A DNA stretch of 14,064 nucleotides from Alphaproteobacteria bacterium (GTDB lineage Bacteria > Pseudomonadota > Alphaproteobacteria > Micropepsales > Micropepsaceae): the NCBI GenBank assembly GCA_003131925.1, contig PKWC01000065.1, forward strand, positions 1 through 14,064, read 5' to 3'. Positions 13,722 through 14,064 of the stretch are shown one piece after another. The position numbers and the translations under genes are program-made. The notes under the pieces are model-generated. The model was not told the origin of the DNA and made no database searches. It saw only the letters and a list, made by a program, of their open reading frames with translations. The first letter of the stretch is position 1; every line of letters begins with the position of its first letter.

Positions 13722-14064
13722 TCAACCCAGATCGAAGGCGGCGTGAAGGGAGCGCACGGCTTGTTCGACCTTGTCGGTCGCCACGATGCACGAGATCCGG
13801 ATGGTCGATGTCGAGATCATGTCGATGTTGATCCCGTCGGCGGCCAGGGTCTCGAACATGGTGGCGGTGACCCCGGGGTGGGACTTCATGCCCGCGCCGA
13901 TGAGCGAGACCCGGGCCACCTCGTTGTCCGAAACCACACTGGTCGCCCCGAGCTCGTCGCTCAGCGCCTGACAGACCTCTTCGGACACGGCCAGGTCCAC
14001 CTTGGGCACGGTGAAGGAGATGTCGGTCGTGCCGTGGATCGAGGTGTTCTGCACGATCATGTCG
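13722..14064 (-). CDS. Aspartokinase, C-terminal ACT domains (5' end outside window)
   Basis: This is a partial gene: 113 codons up to the stop at 13722, with the start beyond the right edge. The sequence begins in the first ACT domain (DMIVQNTSIHGTTDISFTVP) and runs through the second: ARVSLIGAGMKSHPGVTATM, then GINIDMISTSTIRISC and a helix ending HAAFDLG. These are the regulatory lysine/threonine-binding domains of aspartate kinase. The GTTDISFTVP and MKSHPGV versions, the high GC and the placement directly before asd fit an actinobacterial ask-asd operon. In alphaproteobacteria the two genes are normally apart. The catalytic domain cannot be assessed. Confidence 0.92.
   Translation of the reverse strand, partial: DMIVQNTSIHGTTDISFTVPKVDLAVSEEVCQALSDELGATSVVSDNEVARVSLIGAGMKSHPGVTATMFETLAADGINIDMISTSTIRISCIVATDKVEQAVRSLHAAFDLG

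Overview
The window looks like a contig from an alphaproteobacterium (GC roughly 60-65%), with a right-hand end of about 0.75 kb that appears to come from a different genome. The alphaproteobacterial assignment rests on the 797-residue FtsK lying 4 bp from a DapC-like aminotransferase, a UbiH-type hydroxylase nearby, a citrate-lyase-beta-like gene coupled to zapE, and the sequence style of FtsK, ZapE and the C-terminal two thirds of Asd. No RNA genes, CRISPR arrays, transposase genes or prophage genes were seen.

Layout, left to right. (1) 1-4571, minus strand: a DapC-like aminotransferase overlaps ftsK by 4 bp. After a 424-bp gap holding a MITE-like pair of inverted repeats comes a small bacterial PH-domain membrane protein, followed by a long palindromic repeat. 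(2) 4572-7877, an accessory-looking stretch of short genes: a low-GC lipoprotein flanked by a 16-bp direct repeat, a 79-codon conserved hypothetical, a NodD-like LysR regulator, and two divergent genes for small exported proteins. A notable two-tier dyad (5753-5786) lies between the LysR gene and the 79-codon gene. (3) 7878-9107, plus strand: the UbiH-family FAD hydroxylase. It converges on a minus-strand operon (9261-11660) of a CitE-like CoA-ester lyase, zapE and a small membrane-anchored protein. A second copy of the long palindromic repeat sits at the point of convergence. (4) 11812-12642: pdxY (pyridoxal kinase), with a cluster of REP-like hairpins directly in front of its start codon. 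(5) 12649-14064, minus strand: aspartokinase (C-terminal part only) followed by aspartate-semialdehyde dehydrogenase.

How the genes relate. The aminotransferase, aspartokinase and Asd all belong to, or resemble, the aspartate-to-diaminopimelate/lysine route, but they lie in separate blocks. FtsK and ZapE are both cell-division functions, also in separate blocks. PdxY salvages PLP, the cofactor of the aminotransferase.

The strongest observation is inside asd. Residues from about 120 onward read as alphaproteobacterial Asd. The first ~118 residues, together with the adjoining aspartokinase, read as actinobacterial. GC rises from 60% (13021-13320) to 74% (13321-13620, both hand-counted) exactly at the codons just before the conserved active-site segment. 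This is either a chimeric assembly joined in a conserved stretch or a real recombinant; the former seems more likely. Apart from that, the main curiosities are four families of intergenic palindromes or repeats and one candidate operator. I did not find a convincing undescribed multi-gene system.
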